Assembly: GCF_025369935.1 (NCBI RefSeq)
Contig: NZ_CP104467.1
Location: forward strand, 62,001-126,000
DNA length: 64,000 nt
From: Paenibacillus andongensis
GTDB taxonomy: Bacteria; Bacillota; Bacilli; Paenibacillales; NBRC-103111
Direction: 5' to 3'
Position 1 is the first letter of the stretch, and each line of letters starts with the position of its first letter. The position numbers and the translations under genes are program-made. The notes under the pieces are model-generated. The model ran no database searches. It saw only the letters and a list, made by a program, of their open reading frames with translations, and was not told where the DNA came from. Positions 34,890-43,193 of the stretch are shown here, in pieces.

Positions 34890-35441
34890 TTGGTGATGAA
34901 AATAAGTATTTATAAAATGGGTATTTCTGTCATTTTATTAATGATAGTTATTTATCCAACATCACAAGCCGAAGCCCCAACCCCCGGCTCGTCCACCGAC
35001 CCAGTGATCACAAAGAGCTACTTCGACCAGAACACCTTAAGCGAAGCAAAGGTGAAGGAGATTGTCGCCTCCGCGATCGCGGCCAATGCTGGCGCAGGCC
35101 AGCCTAGCGGGAGCAACGGAGGCACGGGCACTTCCACGCCAGCGACAATGAAGGTTGTCCAATTGCAAAATGGACAAACGCTTTACGCAGGTGCTGGCGC
35201 TGAGTTTATCGTGCGAACAGGCAGGGTACTCGCCGTGAGCAACGATGAAAATGGCATCCCGGATGTAACGGGAGGCAAAGATCTAGCAGCGGGGACAGAA
35301 GTCGCGCTGAATCATCTTTTGATCTTCCCGGCCGAAGGCCGCGGTATTAAGCCATCGCCGAAGAATACGGCGGACATCTTTGTCATGGTACGAGGAAGCT
35401 ATTTATTGTTAAATGCTGACGGAAGTAAGGCTGCTCAATAA
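34890..35441 (+). CDS. Small secreted protein of unknown function
   Basis: 183 residues at most. A hydrophobic N-terminus (KMGISVILLMIVIYPTSQAEA) looks like a signal peptide. A Gly/Ser/Pro-rich linker (about 65-85) leads to a compact C-terminal domain with QLQNGQTLYAGAGAEFIVR, VSNDENGIPDVTGGKDL and NHLLIFPAEGRGI; I have no name for this domain, though the pattern feels familiar from other Bacillales exported proteins. TTG 34890, GTG 34893 and ATG 34896 are in a row after TAGGAG, so the start is open by two codons. The gene body is richer in G+C than the S-layer genes before it, so it is probably not a fragment of them. Confidence 0.65.
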   Translation: MVMKISIYKMGISVILLMIVIYPTSQAEAPTPGSSTDPVITKSYFDQNTLSEAKVKEIVASAIAANAGAGQPSGSNGGTGTSTPATMKVVQLQNGQTLYAGAGAEFIVRTGRVLAVSNDENGIPDVTGGKDLAAGTEVALNHLLIFPAEGRGIKPSPKNTADIFVMVRGSYLLLNADGSKAAQ

Positions 35442-35563
35442 AGTTATTTTACGAATTTTAAAGCTAAAATGATGGTTCATTTGGTCATCACTCAATAAAA
35501 GTCTTCTCCATAATTTTACCCAAACTGACAAGTTCTTATGCGGTTCGACTTCGGGAATCTAGC

Positions 35564-35570
35564 CATACTA
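35564..35570 (+). promoter_or_regulatory. Candidate SigG -10 box of the SASP gene
   Basis: CATACTA is an exact SigG -10 sequence, 78 bases before the SASP ATG. I could not find a good -35 at the expected distance. Confidence 0.35.
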
Positions 35571-35647
35571 GTGGTGTACTCACATCATCGGCGATTGCTT
35601 ATGAAGTGTCGTTATCACAACAAAAACTCTCTAAGGAGGCGTTTGTT

Positions 35648-35920
35648 ATGGCTAGAAACAATAATAAAGTAGTTCCTGAATCGAAGAAGGCATTGGATAT
35701 TTTAAAATATGAGATTGCTGCCGAATTAGGTCTACCTGTCGGTAAACAAATATCGCTTCATGCGGATACGGAGTTTGCGACGGAATTGGGTTCGATTCCT
35801 TCCTCTTCAATGAAAGAAGACTACTGGGGACATATCTCGTCTAGAGATGCTGGAGCAGTAGGAGGAACGATTACTAAAAGACTGATTCAGAGAGCAGAAG
35901 AAGCACTATTTTCTTTGTAG
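35648..35920 (+). CDS. Alpha/beta-type small acid-soluble spore protein
   Basis: 90-residue DNA-binding protein that coats and protects spore DNA. It has the two family blocks: LDILKYEIAAELGLPVG near the N-terminus, which holds the region cut by the germination protease GPR, and DAGAVGGTITKRLIQRAEEA at the C-terminus, the DNA-contact helix. The middle contains an additional EFATELG and a DYWGHISSRDAG segment, as in the longer SASP forms of Paenibacillus and clostridia. AAGGAGG lies 8 bases before ATG 35648; the frame upstream lacks a ribosome site. A single-gene forespore unit. Confidence 0.88.
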   Translation: MARNNNKVVPESKKALDILKYEIAAELGLPVGKQISLHADTEFATELGSIPSSSMKEDYWGHISSRDAGAVGGTITKRLIQRAEEALFSL

Positions 35921-35970
35921 ATAGCTTGGATTTTGGGTAATTATTCATAATTTCTTCACGGTATTCTGCA

Positions 35971-35999
35971 TTGACACTAGACGACAAATGACGTAAGAT
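35971..35999 (+). promoter_or_regulatory. SigA-type promoter in the SASP-metK gap
   Basis: Perfect TTGACA, 17-base spacer, TAAGAT (4/6). A transcript would start near 36006, 255 bases before metK, and meet the hairpin at 36026 almost at once. Confidence 0.6.
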
Positions 36000-36025
36000 A
36001 ACTAATTGAAGGTCAATATTAATTT

Positions 36026-36058
36026 AACCTTTTCCAATCGGGAAAGGTTCATTTTTTT
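36026..36058 (+). terminator. Hairpin with T-run upstream of metK
   Basis: AACCTTTTCC / GGGAAAGGTT stem with AATC loop, then seven T. It may end the SASP message, or act on transcripts from the promoter at 35971. Confidence 0.75.
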
Positions 36059-36105
36059 GTTGTCTTTATTCATGGTTTACTGTTTGATTCTTATTTTTAC
36101 CATTG

Positions 36106-36197
36106 CGGAATTCAAGGATCTTGTTAGCGCTTGAGCGCAAAAGAGGGATTCCGTTTGGCGTGAAAAGCTGCCGCTAAAGCCGGGCCCACTTTTTTTT
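36106..36197 (+). promoter_or_regulatory. Candidate structured leader of metK
   Basis: CGGAAT (36106-36111) pairs with ATTCCG (36148-36153) and encloses a GCGC-TTGA-GCGC hairpin. Next come TTTGGCG (36154-36160) with CGCTAAA (36172-36178), a GC-rich GCCGGGCCC and eight T at 36190-36197. Two stems ending in a T-run is the layout of a regulated terminator, but it does not read as an S-box (SAM-I) riboswitch, the element usually found before metK in Firmicutes. The rest of the 340-base gap holds nothing else I can name. Confidence 0.45.
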
Positions 36198-36260
36198 CAT
36201 ATAGAGGCATCGTGTAGAAGCTTTTCAAACATACTAAATGATATTAGGAGGATGAATGAT

Positions 36261-37466
36261 ATGGCGCAAGTACGTGGACGTCGTTTATTTACATCCGAAT
36301 CCGTAACAGAAGGTCATCCGGATAAAATTTGTGACCAAATTTCTGACTCGGTATTGGATGCATTTCTTGCCAATGATCCGAATGCTCGTGTAGCATGTGA
36401 GGTATCTGTAGCAACTGGTTTAGTTTTGGTAATCGGTGAGATTACTTCAAGCTCTGAATATGTGGATATTCAAGCGATCGCTAGACAAACAATTAAGGAA
36501 ATTGGTTACACGCGTGCTAAGTATGGTTTTGATTCCCAAACTTGTGCGGTTCTCGTTTCTTTGAATGAACAATCCCCTGATATTGCACAAGGTGTTAACA
36601 GAGCCCTTGAAGCAAGAGAAGGTTCGATGTCTGATGAGGAAATTGAAGCAATCGGTGCTGGTGACCAAGGTCTGATGTTCGGATTCGCGGTTAACGAGAC
36701 GCCTGAGCTTATGCCTCTTCCAATCTCGATTTCTCACCAATTGGCTCGTCGTTTAACAGAAGTTCGCAAAAATGGAACTCTTCCATACCTGCGTCCTGAC
36801 GGTAAAACACAAGTAACGGTTGAGTACGTAGATGATAAACCAGTTCGTGTTGATGCGATTGTTGTATCCACACAGCATGGTGAAGAAGTAACTTTGGAGC
36901 AAATTCAAAAAGATATTAAAGAACATGTCATTAACCCAATCGTTCCAGCACACTTGTTGGATGAGAATACAAACTATTTCATTAACCCTACTGGACGTTT
37001 CGTTATTGGTGGACCTCAAGGGGATGCTGGGTTGACTGGTCGTAAAATCATCGTTGATACGTATGGTGGTTACGCTCGTCACGGCGGCGGCGCATTCTCT
37101 GGTAAGGATCCAACGAAAGTTGACCGTTCCGGTGCATATGCAGCGCGTTATGTTGCGAAAAACATCGTAGCAGCTGGACTTGCTGAAAAATGTGAAGTTC
37201 AACTAGCATACGCAATTGGTGTAGCTCGTCCAGTGTCCATTGCTGTGGATACTTTTGGTACAGGTAAAGTTAGTGAAGAGAAGCTCGTTGAGTTGATCCA
37301 CAATAACTTTGACCTACGTCCTGCGGGCATCATTAAAGAGCTTGATCTGCGTCGTCCAATCTACCGTCAAACAGCTGCTTATGGTCACTTTGGCCGTAAT
37401 GATCTGGATGTTCCTTGGGAGCGCACGGATAAGGCTGAGTCTTTGAAAACACAAGCATTGGTTTAA
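36261..37466 (+). CDS. metK: S-adenosylmethionine synthetase MetK
   Basis: 401-residue cytosolic enzyme making S-adenosylmethionine from methionine and ATP. The family motifs are complete: [17 protein letters not shown] at the N-terminus, [12 protein letters not shown] near 120, the P-loop-like [20 protein letters not shown] near 270, and KTQAL at the end. GAGG at 36248-36251 favours ATG 36261 over ATG 36252, which lies directly after it. At least two SAM-dependent methyltransferases occur in the glycosylation genes later in the window. A terminator follows the gene. Confidence 0.97.
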   Translation: MAQVRGRRLFTSESVTEGHPDKICDQISDSVLDAFLANDPNARVACEVSVATGLVLVIGEITSSSEYVDIQAIARQTIKEIGYTRAKYGFDSQTCAVLVSLNEQSPDIAQGVNRALEAREGSMSDEEIEAIGAGDQGLMFGFAVNETPELMPLPISISHQLARRLTEVRKNGTLPYLRPDGKTQVTVEYVDDKPVRVDAIVVSTQHGEEVTLEQIQKDIKEHVINPIVPAHLLDENTNYFINPTGRFVIGGPQGDAGLTGRKIIVDTYGGYARHGGGAFSGKDPTKVDRSGAYAARYVAKNIVAAGLAEKCEVQLAYAIGVARPVSIAVDTFGTGKVSEEKLVELIHNNFDLRPAGIIKELDLRRPIYRQTAAYGHFGRNDLDVPWERTDKAESLKTQALV

Positions 37467-37470
37467 AATT

Positions 37471-37502
37471 AATGAAGTCGTCCTTATTGGGCGACTTTTT
37501 TG
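37471..37502 (+). terminator. Terminator after metK
   Basis: AAGTCG-TCC paired with GGG-CGACTT and a T-run. Confidence 0.88.
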
Positions 37503-37530
37503 CATTTTGTGATAACTAGAAATCGCAATG

Positions 37531-37558
37531 AAATAAGAACATATGTTTGTTCTTATTT
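37531..37558. promoter_or_regulatory. LexA-like operator inside a perfect 10-bp inverted repeat
   Basis: AAATAAGAAC and GTTCTTATTT are exact inverted arms around an 8-base centre. Within it AGAACATATGTTTG (37536-37549) matches the Gram-positive LexA (DinR) box CGAACNNNNGTTYG except for the first base. It overlaps the -35 position of the promoter whose -10 is at 37570, so a bound repressor would block it. Confidence 0.55.
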
Positions 37559-37566
37559 CTACTTTA

Positions 37567-37622
37567 TGGTATAATATATATGTAGCCGGAAGATGTATGA
37601 GGGTCAATTATTATGGTATAAT
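37567..37622 (+). promoter_or_regulatory. Two extended -10 promoters before the coiled-coil gene
   Basis: The sequence TTATGGTATAAT occurs twice, giving an extended -10 (TGGTATAAT) at 37567-37575 and again at 37614-37622. The first has TTGTTC at 17 bases as a weak -35, inside the inverted repeat. The second lacks a clear -35 and may be free of operator control. Confidence 0.55.
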
Positions 37623-37659
37623 CGTGAGACAGAATTAAGTAAATGGATCGGAAGTGATG

Positions 37660-37896
37660 ATGTTGGATAATGATTTGAAAGAGGCACTATCCGAGTTACT
37701 TAGGGCTGAATTATCACCGGTGATCGAGAGATTAGACAGATTAGAATTGGAACAAGCTCAAATTAAGCAAGCTGTATTGGAAACCAATGAAACGGTGAAA
37801 AGGATGGAGCTTATTCAAGAGCAGCAGCATACGATTATTGAACTATTATCCGCTAGGTCGATTGAGCAAGAAGCTAAGCTTAAATGGTCTAAATAA
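37660..37896 (+). CDS. Small coiled-coil protein of unknown function
   Basis: 78 residues, highly charged and predicted to be helical almost throughout. Residues about 20-70 follow a heptad pattern (VIERLDRLELEQAQIKQAVL, ETVKRMELIQEQQHTIIELL), so it likely forms a dimer or binds a partner. No signal peptide, membrane segment or known domain. ATG 37657 and GTG 37654 are alternative starts; GGAAGTGA precedes them. The LexA-like operator suggests DNA-damage control, but the protein does not resemble YneA or other known SOS division inhibitors, which have a membrane segment. Confidence 0.6.
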   Translation: MLDNDLKEALSELLRAELSPVIERLDRLELEQAQIKQAVLETNETVKRMELIQEQQHTIIELLSARSIEQEAKLKWSK

Positions 37897-37915
37897 AATA
37901 TTATGCATCTCAAGC

Positions 37916-37953
37916 AGAGAGCAGATCCGAGTAGGGTCGTGCTCTCTTTTTTA
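37916..37953 (+). terminator. Terminator after the coiled-coil gene
   Basis: GAGAGCA / TGCTCTC with inner GATCC / GGGTC pairing, then six T. Confidence 0.9.
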
Positions 37954-38092
37954 TTGATGTTCTTCGTCATATTTTTGACGTATAAATACAACTTCTCTCA
38001 GATCGTAACTTTTTCCATAGTTTAAGAGTCTAATAGATATCCGAAAAGATAGATACTAGTCTTAGACTGAAAGAGGAGTGTGGAAAAGCAAC

Positions 38093-40696
38093 ATGACGGT
38101 ACAGAAGCAAGTAGGAATGGGTGCGCTGGCTTGCGCATTGGTATGGCAATTGGTTGCGGGGACTACAGTAAACGCGGCAGGGCCGACGTTGACACTTAGT
38201 TCGCAGGAGACGATTACATCTGGTGCAATTATGAAGAATTACATTTGGACGACAACTAGAAGCAATAAGGACGTTTCGGTGAACGCCAATGTGGTAGAGG
38301 TTGATTTGACGAATCCGAACGTGAAGATAGACGCAATGGCTGGAACGAAGAATCAGTTCACAAAGAACCAGAGTGTTCTGGGGATGGTGAAGGATACTGG
38401 TGCAGTGGCAGGTGTGAATGGGGATTTCTTCAATACACAAGCGGAAGGTGTTCCGGAAGGCGCGCAAATTACGAATGGTCAGGTGATGGCGACCCCGGCG
38501 AAAATATCTGGACTTTATTCTTTTGCGATTACGAAGAGTAATCAACCGATTATTGATATTTTTGATTTTCAAGGCAAGGTGACGGCGAAGGACGGGACTT
38601 CTTTTGACCTCGGCGGTGTGAACAAAACGTATTATTGGGACGATAACGATGTCGCGATGATCGCAGACGGTCTTTTCCTCTATACGAATGCTTGGGCATT
38701 AACGCAGCGTGCTGTTGATGGAACGCATGTTCCGACAGAAGCACTCATACAGAATGATGTAGTCAAGGAAATTGCGGTAGATACGAATATTAAAATGGTA
38801 GCTCCAGCAGATGGCTATATCCTCAGAGGCTCAGGCCTAGCTAGGGAGTTTATCGTAAATCACCTCAAAGTCGGAGATAAGATCACTACCAAATATGATA
38901 TGGTCCCGCATGATGCGTCTAAGACGTATGATTGGAAGAATTTCAAAATGCTCATTGGCGGCAGCACACTGCTTGTGGATGAGGCGAAGCCGAGTTATTT
39001 TACACGTAATATTGGAGATTTCAGTGGCTACAGCCCACGTTCCCGAACGGCAATAGGCTATTCCAAAGATATGAAGACTGCTTATATCATTACTTCGGAT
39101 CGTAGTGCAGGCAGTGCAGGGATGACACTTCCTGAGCTTCAGCAGTTTATGATTAGTGCAGGCGTTTGGAGAGGGATGGTCCTGGATGGCGGGGGATCGA
39201 CGCAGATGGTTTCAAGACCACTCGGAGATTTTGATCCGAAGCTAGTTAACAAAACAGAGAATGGCAATCAACGCTCCGTTGTAAATGGTGTGGGTGTGTA
39301 TTCGACGGCACCGAAGGGTGAGTTAAAGGGACTTATTTTAAAAGGTCAAAATATTTTATTCATGAATGAATCCAGCACTTATCAATTTAAAGCTTATGAT
39401 GACTATTATAATCCGATTTCCGTAGATGGTATTGTTCCACAGTGGAGTAGTTCCACGACGAATGGAGCGTTCAAAGATAATGTGTTTACACCGACATTGC
39501 CAGGTAAGACGCAAATCATTGCCAAATCAGGCAAAGGTTCAGCATCCATGGACGTCGAAGTCGTCGGAAGAGATCAGATTACTTCTATGAAATTTAACTC
39601 AGGATCCTTTTCAGTTACAGAAGGTGGGGATTTCAAGCTGCCTATATCCGTAACAACTAGGAGTGGCGCAACACGTGAATTGCCTGCGGCATCAGCGACT
39701 TGGGAGCTAAGTGGGGTTAAAGGGACTCTGAAAGACGGTATTCTTCATGTAGATAGCGCTTCAGGCTCTCAGGCTGCTCAGGTTATCGCGAGATATGATG
39801 GTTACAGCACGATGGTTACCCTGCCTGTTGGCCAGGAAAAGGGTTGGTATGATCTAGATAAATTTGCCGTTATGACAACAGGCGATAAGTACCCGGCTGA
39901 GGTTGTTTCAGCTGTTAATATTGTGCCAATTAGCGGCAATAAGAGTCTGGAAATTTCGTATGATTTTACAAAAGGAACAGGTACGAAAGCAGCTTATGCT
40001 AGATTCAATGGGATGAATGGTGCTCCGATTGAAGGAGAACCGGAATTTATTACAGCCAAAGTACTTGGTGACGGAAGCTTTAACTGGGTGCGTGCAGAAA
40101 TCATTGATGCAGATGGTAAGCTGAATTACGTGAGTTTCACTGAAAATATGAACTGGACAGGCTGGCGCAAAGTAACGGCTGATGTGTCCGACCTCAAATT
40201 CCCGATCAAGATCAAGAGTGTATATGTCGCTAATCCCGCAAATGGGCAGGATGAAAGAGCACTCAAAGGGAAAATTAATATCGATGATATCTCTTTCATT
40301 TACGAAGGACAGCTAGCCGCTCTGCCGAAAAACACGGTGAAACTGAATGTGTATAAAAAACAAGCGACATTGAATGATAAATCCTATACGTTGGAGCAGG
40401 CTCCGACGATTGTGAATGATAATACGTTGGTTCCGATTCGTTTCGTAACAGAAGCATTAGGCGGCAATGTGAAGTGGGATGACAAGGAGCGGAAGGTAAC
40501 TGTCGTACGAGGCGATAAGCTCATAGACCTATGGATTGATAACGCTGATTTGCTTGTAAACGGGGATCGTGTGACGGCTGAAGTGTCTCCTAAAATTATG
40601 AATAATGTGACGATGGTGCCTTTGCGGCTCATTTCAGAGAAATTAGGCTTTAAAGTAGGCTGGGAACCCAAAAATTATGGGATAACGATCGAATAA
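38093..40696 (+). CDS. Secreted phosphodiester glycosidase with copper-amine-oxidase-like C-terminal domain
   Basis: 867-residue exported protein. Signal peptide 1-30 ends in VNAA. Residues about 55-330 form a phosphodiester glycosidase (NAGPA) domain, with GAVAGVNGDFFNTQAEG, the SRTAIGYSKDMKTAYII segment and the family hallmark GMVLDGGGSTQMV. The middle is beta-rich, with Ig-like and carbohydrate-binding-like parts. The last 115 residues are the copper-amine-oxidase N-terminal-like domain common in Paenibacillus wall proteins, with DNTLVPIRFVTEALGG and NNVTMVPLRLISEKLGF. The NAGPA family cleaves sugar-phosphodiester bonds; a wall or capsule glycopolymer is a reasonable but untested substrate. 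ATG 38093 is preferred; GTG 38078 directly abuts the GAGGAG. Confidence 0.85.
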   Translation: MTVQKQVGMGALACALVWQLVAGTTVNAAGPTLTLSSQETITSGAIMKNYIWTTTRSNKDVSVNANVVEVDLTNPNVKIDAMAGTKNQFTKNQSVLGMVKDTGAVAGVNGDFFNTQAEGVPEGAQITNGQVMATPAKISGLYSFAITKSNQPIIDIFDFQGKVTAKDGTSFDLGGVNKTYYWDDNDVAMIADGLFLYTNAWALTQRAVDGTHVPTEALIQNDVVKEIAVDTNIKMVAPADGYILRGSGLAREFIVNHLKVGDKITTKYDMVPHDASKTYDWKNFKMLIGGSTLLVDEAKPSYFTRNIGDFSGYSPRSRTAIGYSKDMKTAYIITSDRSAGSAGMTLPELQQFMISAGVWRGMVLDGGGSTQMVSRPLGDFDPKLVNKTENGNQRSVVNGVGVYSTAPKGELKGLILKGQNILFMNESSTYQFKAYDDYYNPISVDGIVPQWSSSTTNGAFKDNVFTPTLPGKTQIIAKSGKGSASMDVEVVGRDQITSMKFNSGSFSVTEGGDFKLPISVTTRSGATRELPAASATWELSGVKGTLKDGILHVDSASGSQAAQVIARYDGYSTMVTLPVGQEKGWYDLDKFAVMTTGDKYPAEVVSAVNIVPISGNKSLEISYDFTKGTGTKAAYARFNGMNGAPIEGEPEFITAKVLGDGSFNWVRAEIIDADGKLNYVSFTENMNWTGWRKVTADVSDLKFPIKIKSVYVANPANGQDERALKGKINIDDISFIYEGQLAALPKNTVKLNVYKKQATLNDKSYTLEQAPTIVNDNTLVPIRFVTEALGGNVKWDDKERKVTVVRGDKLIDLWIDNADLLVNGDRVTAEVSPKIMNNVTMVPLRLISEKLGFKVGWEPKNYGITIE

Positions 40697-40791
40697 ATAG
40701 TGCTAGAAGTACACGGCAAATGGGTAGAACTATGATACAATATGGGGTAGACTAATTTCTAATATTGTTTTATAAAAGGAGCTCGTTTCAT

Positions 40792-41979
40792 TTGCAGCCA
40801 GACGCTATAGATCGTGTCATTAAAAACGCAATTAACGTCATGGAGAGCAGCAAGTATCAAATGTTTGAAATCGCTGAAGCTTCTCGATTAGAAAAAGAGT
40901 CACTTACTCGCGAGCTCGAAGAGATTAAATACGAAACGAGTGTTACCATCGAGCTGGTTGACAATTTGGAGAAAGATTACAAGCGTTCTCGTATTCGACT
41001 CACAGAGGTCAGTCGTGATTTCAATAAGTACCGTGAGGAAGATATCAAGATTGCTTATGAAGCCGCGATTGCTTTTCAATTACAGCTGACAATTGCTAGG
41101 GAAAAAGAAAATAATCTAAAGACTCGCCGCAATGATTTACAGGTACGCACGAAGAATGTGGACAAGCAGGTGGAGCGAGCAGAAACAATCGTATCGCAAA
41201 TGAATGTGGTACTGGAATATTTATCGGGCGACCTCAATCAGGTGACTCGTATACTCGAATCCGCTAAGAACAGGCAATTACTCGGTTTGAAAATCATTTT
41301 GGCCCAAGAGGAAGAGCGGAAGCGAATTGCGCGTGAAATTCACGATGGTATGGCTCAAACCTTGGCGAATGTTGTGCTTCGAACTGAAATTGCTCAGCGT
41401 ATGCTTGTGAAAGAGGATATTCCCGCGGTGAAGGAAGAATTAGTAGATTTGAAGGGCCAAGTCAGAGGAGGGCTTGAAGAAGTTCGTAAGATCATCTTCA
41501 ACCTTCGTCCGATGGCGCTTGATGATCTAGGAATCGTCCCGACACTGCGTAAATATGTACAGGATTTCGAAGAAAAGTATAAAATTCGCACACAGTTTAA
41601 TCTCGTGGGCAAAGAGACTCGCATTCCGTCTGGGCTTGAAATTGCTATTTTCCGACTTGTGCAGGAAGCTTTATCTAATGTAAACAAGCATGCAAAAGCT
41701 ACTTTCCTTTCTGTTGAGCTCACACTGGAGCCGGATCAAGTGCAAATCTACGTGGTAGATAACGGGATCGGTTTTGATGTGCCGCAGACAGAGCAAAAAA
41801 TAGCCAAGGGGAATAATTTCGGCTTGCTGGGCATGCGAGAGCGTGTTGAGCTGCTGGAAGGCACGATGGTTCTAGAGTCCGAAAAAGATTCAGGTACAAA
41901 AATTACGATGCTAATCCCTATCGGCGGCGTTGGAGAGAACAAGGAGGAAAAACAGAATGGACAACACGGCGAGTCATAA
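40792..41979 (+). CDS. degS: Two-component sensor histidine kinase DegS
   Basis: 395-residue soluble kinase that phosphorylates DegU and governs exoenzymes, motility, competence and biofilm. The N-terminal half is a long coiled coil (about 30-160, including the sensing region). His184 in AREIHDGMAQTLANV is the phosphorylated residue of the HisKA_3 type; the ATPase domain has VDNGIGFDV and NNFGLLGMRERVELLEG. No membrane segment, as expected. The start is TTG 40792 with AAAGGAGC 10 bases upstream; the frame opens earlier at 40765 without a ribosome site. It overlaps degU by 23 bases. Confidence 0.95.
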   Translation: MQPDAIDRVIKNAINVMESSKYQMFEIAEASRLEKESLTRELEEIKYETSVTIELVDNLEKDYKRSRIRLTEVSRDFNKYREEDIKIAYEAAIAFQLQLTIAREKENNLKTRRNDLQVRTKNVDKQVERAETIVSQMNVVLEYLSGDLNQVTRILESAKNRQLLGLKIILAQEEERKRIAREIHDGMAQTLANVVLRTEIAQRMLVKEDIPAVKEELVDLKGQVRGGLEEVRKIIFNLRPMALDDLGIVPTLRKYVQDFEEKYKIRTQFNLVGKETRIPSGLEIAIFRLVQEALSNVNKHAKATFLSVELTLEPDQVQIYVVDNGIGFDVPQTEQKIAKGNNFGLLGMRERVELLEGTMVLESEKDSGTKITMLIPIGGVGENKEEKQNGQHGES

Positions 41980-42682
41980 ACGCAATGTGCATATTGTCAT
42001 TGCGGACGATCATCAGCTGTTTCGCGAAGGTGTTAAACGAATTATTAATATGGAAGATGATATGGAAGTCATCGGTGAATGCGGTGATGGTATCCAGGTT
42101 ATTGAGCTGTGCAATCAAATCACGCCGGATATTGTTCTCATGGATATTAATATGCCGCTCGAGAATGGCGTTGTGGCGACTGAACGCCTTAAACTTATTT
42201 TTCCGGACATCAAAGTAATCATTTTATCCATTCATGATGATGAGAGCTATGTGTTCGAAACTCTTCGCAAAGGGGCTTCAGGTTATTTGCTGAAGGATAT
42301 GGAAGCGGAGTCGCTTATTAATGCGATTCGTTCTGTTGTGGCTGGTCATGCTTATATTCACCCGAAGGTTACTGGCAAGCTGATCAATCAGCTCAGACGT
42401 ATGACCTATTTGGATGATGTGGGTGTAGTTGGTTCCGGTCAAGGCGTCAAAGACTCAGGTCTAAAATACATACATAATGCAAATAGTCCGCTAACTAAGC
42501 GTGAAGCAGAAGTTCTTCGTCTTATGGCGGAAGGTAAGAGCAATAAGCTGATCGGAGAGTTCCTCTATATCAGTGAAAAAACAGTAAAAAATCACGTCAG
42601 CAGCATTCTCCAGAAAATGGAAGTTGATGATCGTACACAAGCGGTTATTATAGCAATCAAAAATGGTTGGGTAACGTTGTAA
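41957..42682 (+). CDS. degU: Response regulator DegU
   Basis: 241-residue partner of DegS. The receiver domain (about 10-128) has acidic Asp17-Asp18 in IADDHQLF, phospho-acceptor Asp63 in VLMDINMP and the switch Lys in GYLLKDM. The C-terminal LuxR-type helix-turn-helix is LTKREAEVLRLMAEGKSN and ISEKTVKNHVSSILQKM. AAGGAGG is 9 bases before ATG 41957, and the gene starts inside the end of degS, so they are translationally coupled. The next genes (comFA, comFC) are known DegU-linked competence genes in B. subtilis. Confidence 0.96.
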   Translation: MDNTASHKRNVHIVIADDHQLFREGVKRIINMEDDMEVIGECGDGIQVIELCNQITPDIVLMDINMPLENGVVATERLKLIFPDIKVIILSIHDDESYVFETLRKGASGYLLKDMEAESLINAIRSVVAGHAYIHPKVTGKLINQLRRMTYLDDVGVVGSGQGVKDSGLKYIHNANSPLTKREAEVLRLMAEGKSNKLIGEFLYISEKTVKNHVSSILQKMEVDDRTQAVIIAIKNGWVTL

Positions 42683-42750
42683 TCTCCATTTTACGAGAGG
42701 AACCCCCCTTAACTTCGCAGCATACACTGCAGGTAAGGGAGGGACCCGCT

Positions 42751-43146
42751 ATGTGGATTGGATTGCTTTGGATCTTAGGTTGCTACGGAATCAGCATTGC
42801 TGTGCTCCATTTATTGCTTGGAACCCGCAGAGGTAGAAGCAAGAAAACAGCTAATGTGCTGCTCGTCACCAAAAATAATCAAAACCAAATTGAATGGTAT
42901 ATTCGCTCTTTGTTTTTTTTCTCGCGTTTTAAGGGCAATGAAGTGAAGGCAACGGTTTTCGATGAAGGGTCGTCCGACGATACGAGGAAAATCATTGAGC
43001 GCTTATCCCATAGCCATGCATTAGAGCTGCGATATCAGACGGATTATGATGCGGTTGACCACTATTTACGTCAACACGATAATGAACCCGTGACGGTCGT
43101 TCATCTAAGCAGCAGGGAGGATCTTGTGAAGATCCATGTCGGTTGA
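42751..43146 (+). CDS. Short membrane protein with a partial GT-A-like fold
   Basis: 131 residues: one N-terminal membrane helix (about 1-21, WIGLLWILGCYGISIAVLHL), a basic stop-transfer stretch GTRRGRSKK, then NVLLVTKNNQNQIEWYIRSL and ATVFDEGSSDDTRKIIERL. These look like the first beta strand and DDGS-type motif of family 2 glycosyltransferases, but the protein ends before the acceptor half, so it is unlikely to be an active transferase alone. GGGAGGG lies about 8 bases before the ATG. It separates degU from comFA; I know no B. subtilis counterpart at this place. Confidence 0.6.
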   Translation: MWIGLLWILGCYGISIAVLHLLLGTRRGRSKKTANVLLVTKNNQNQIEWYIRSLFFFSRFKGNEVKATVFDEGSSDDTRKIIERLSHSHALELRYQTDYDAVDHYLRQHDNEPVTVVHLSSREDLVKIHVG

Positions 43147-43193
43147 AGGCAACGGTTTCAAGTACTTAGATTACAAAGAGAGTACGGTGGGGA

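Noticed and set aside
36106..36197. SAM-I (S-box) riboswitch or twister ribozyme before metK
   Set aside because: The S-box core sequences are absent. A short GCCGCTAAAGCC stretch recalls twister, but the other conserved parts and the pseudoknot partners could not be found.
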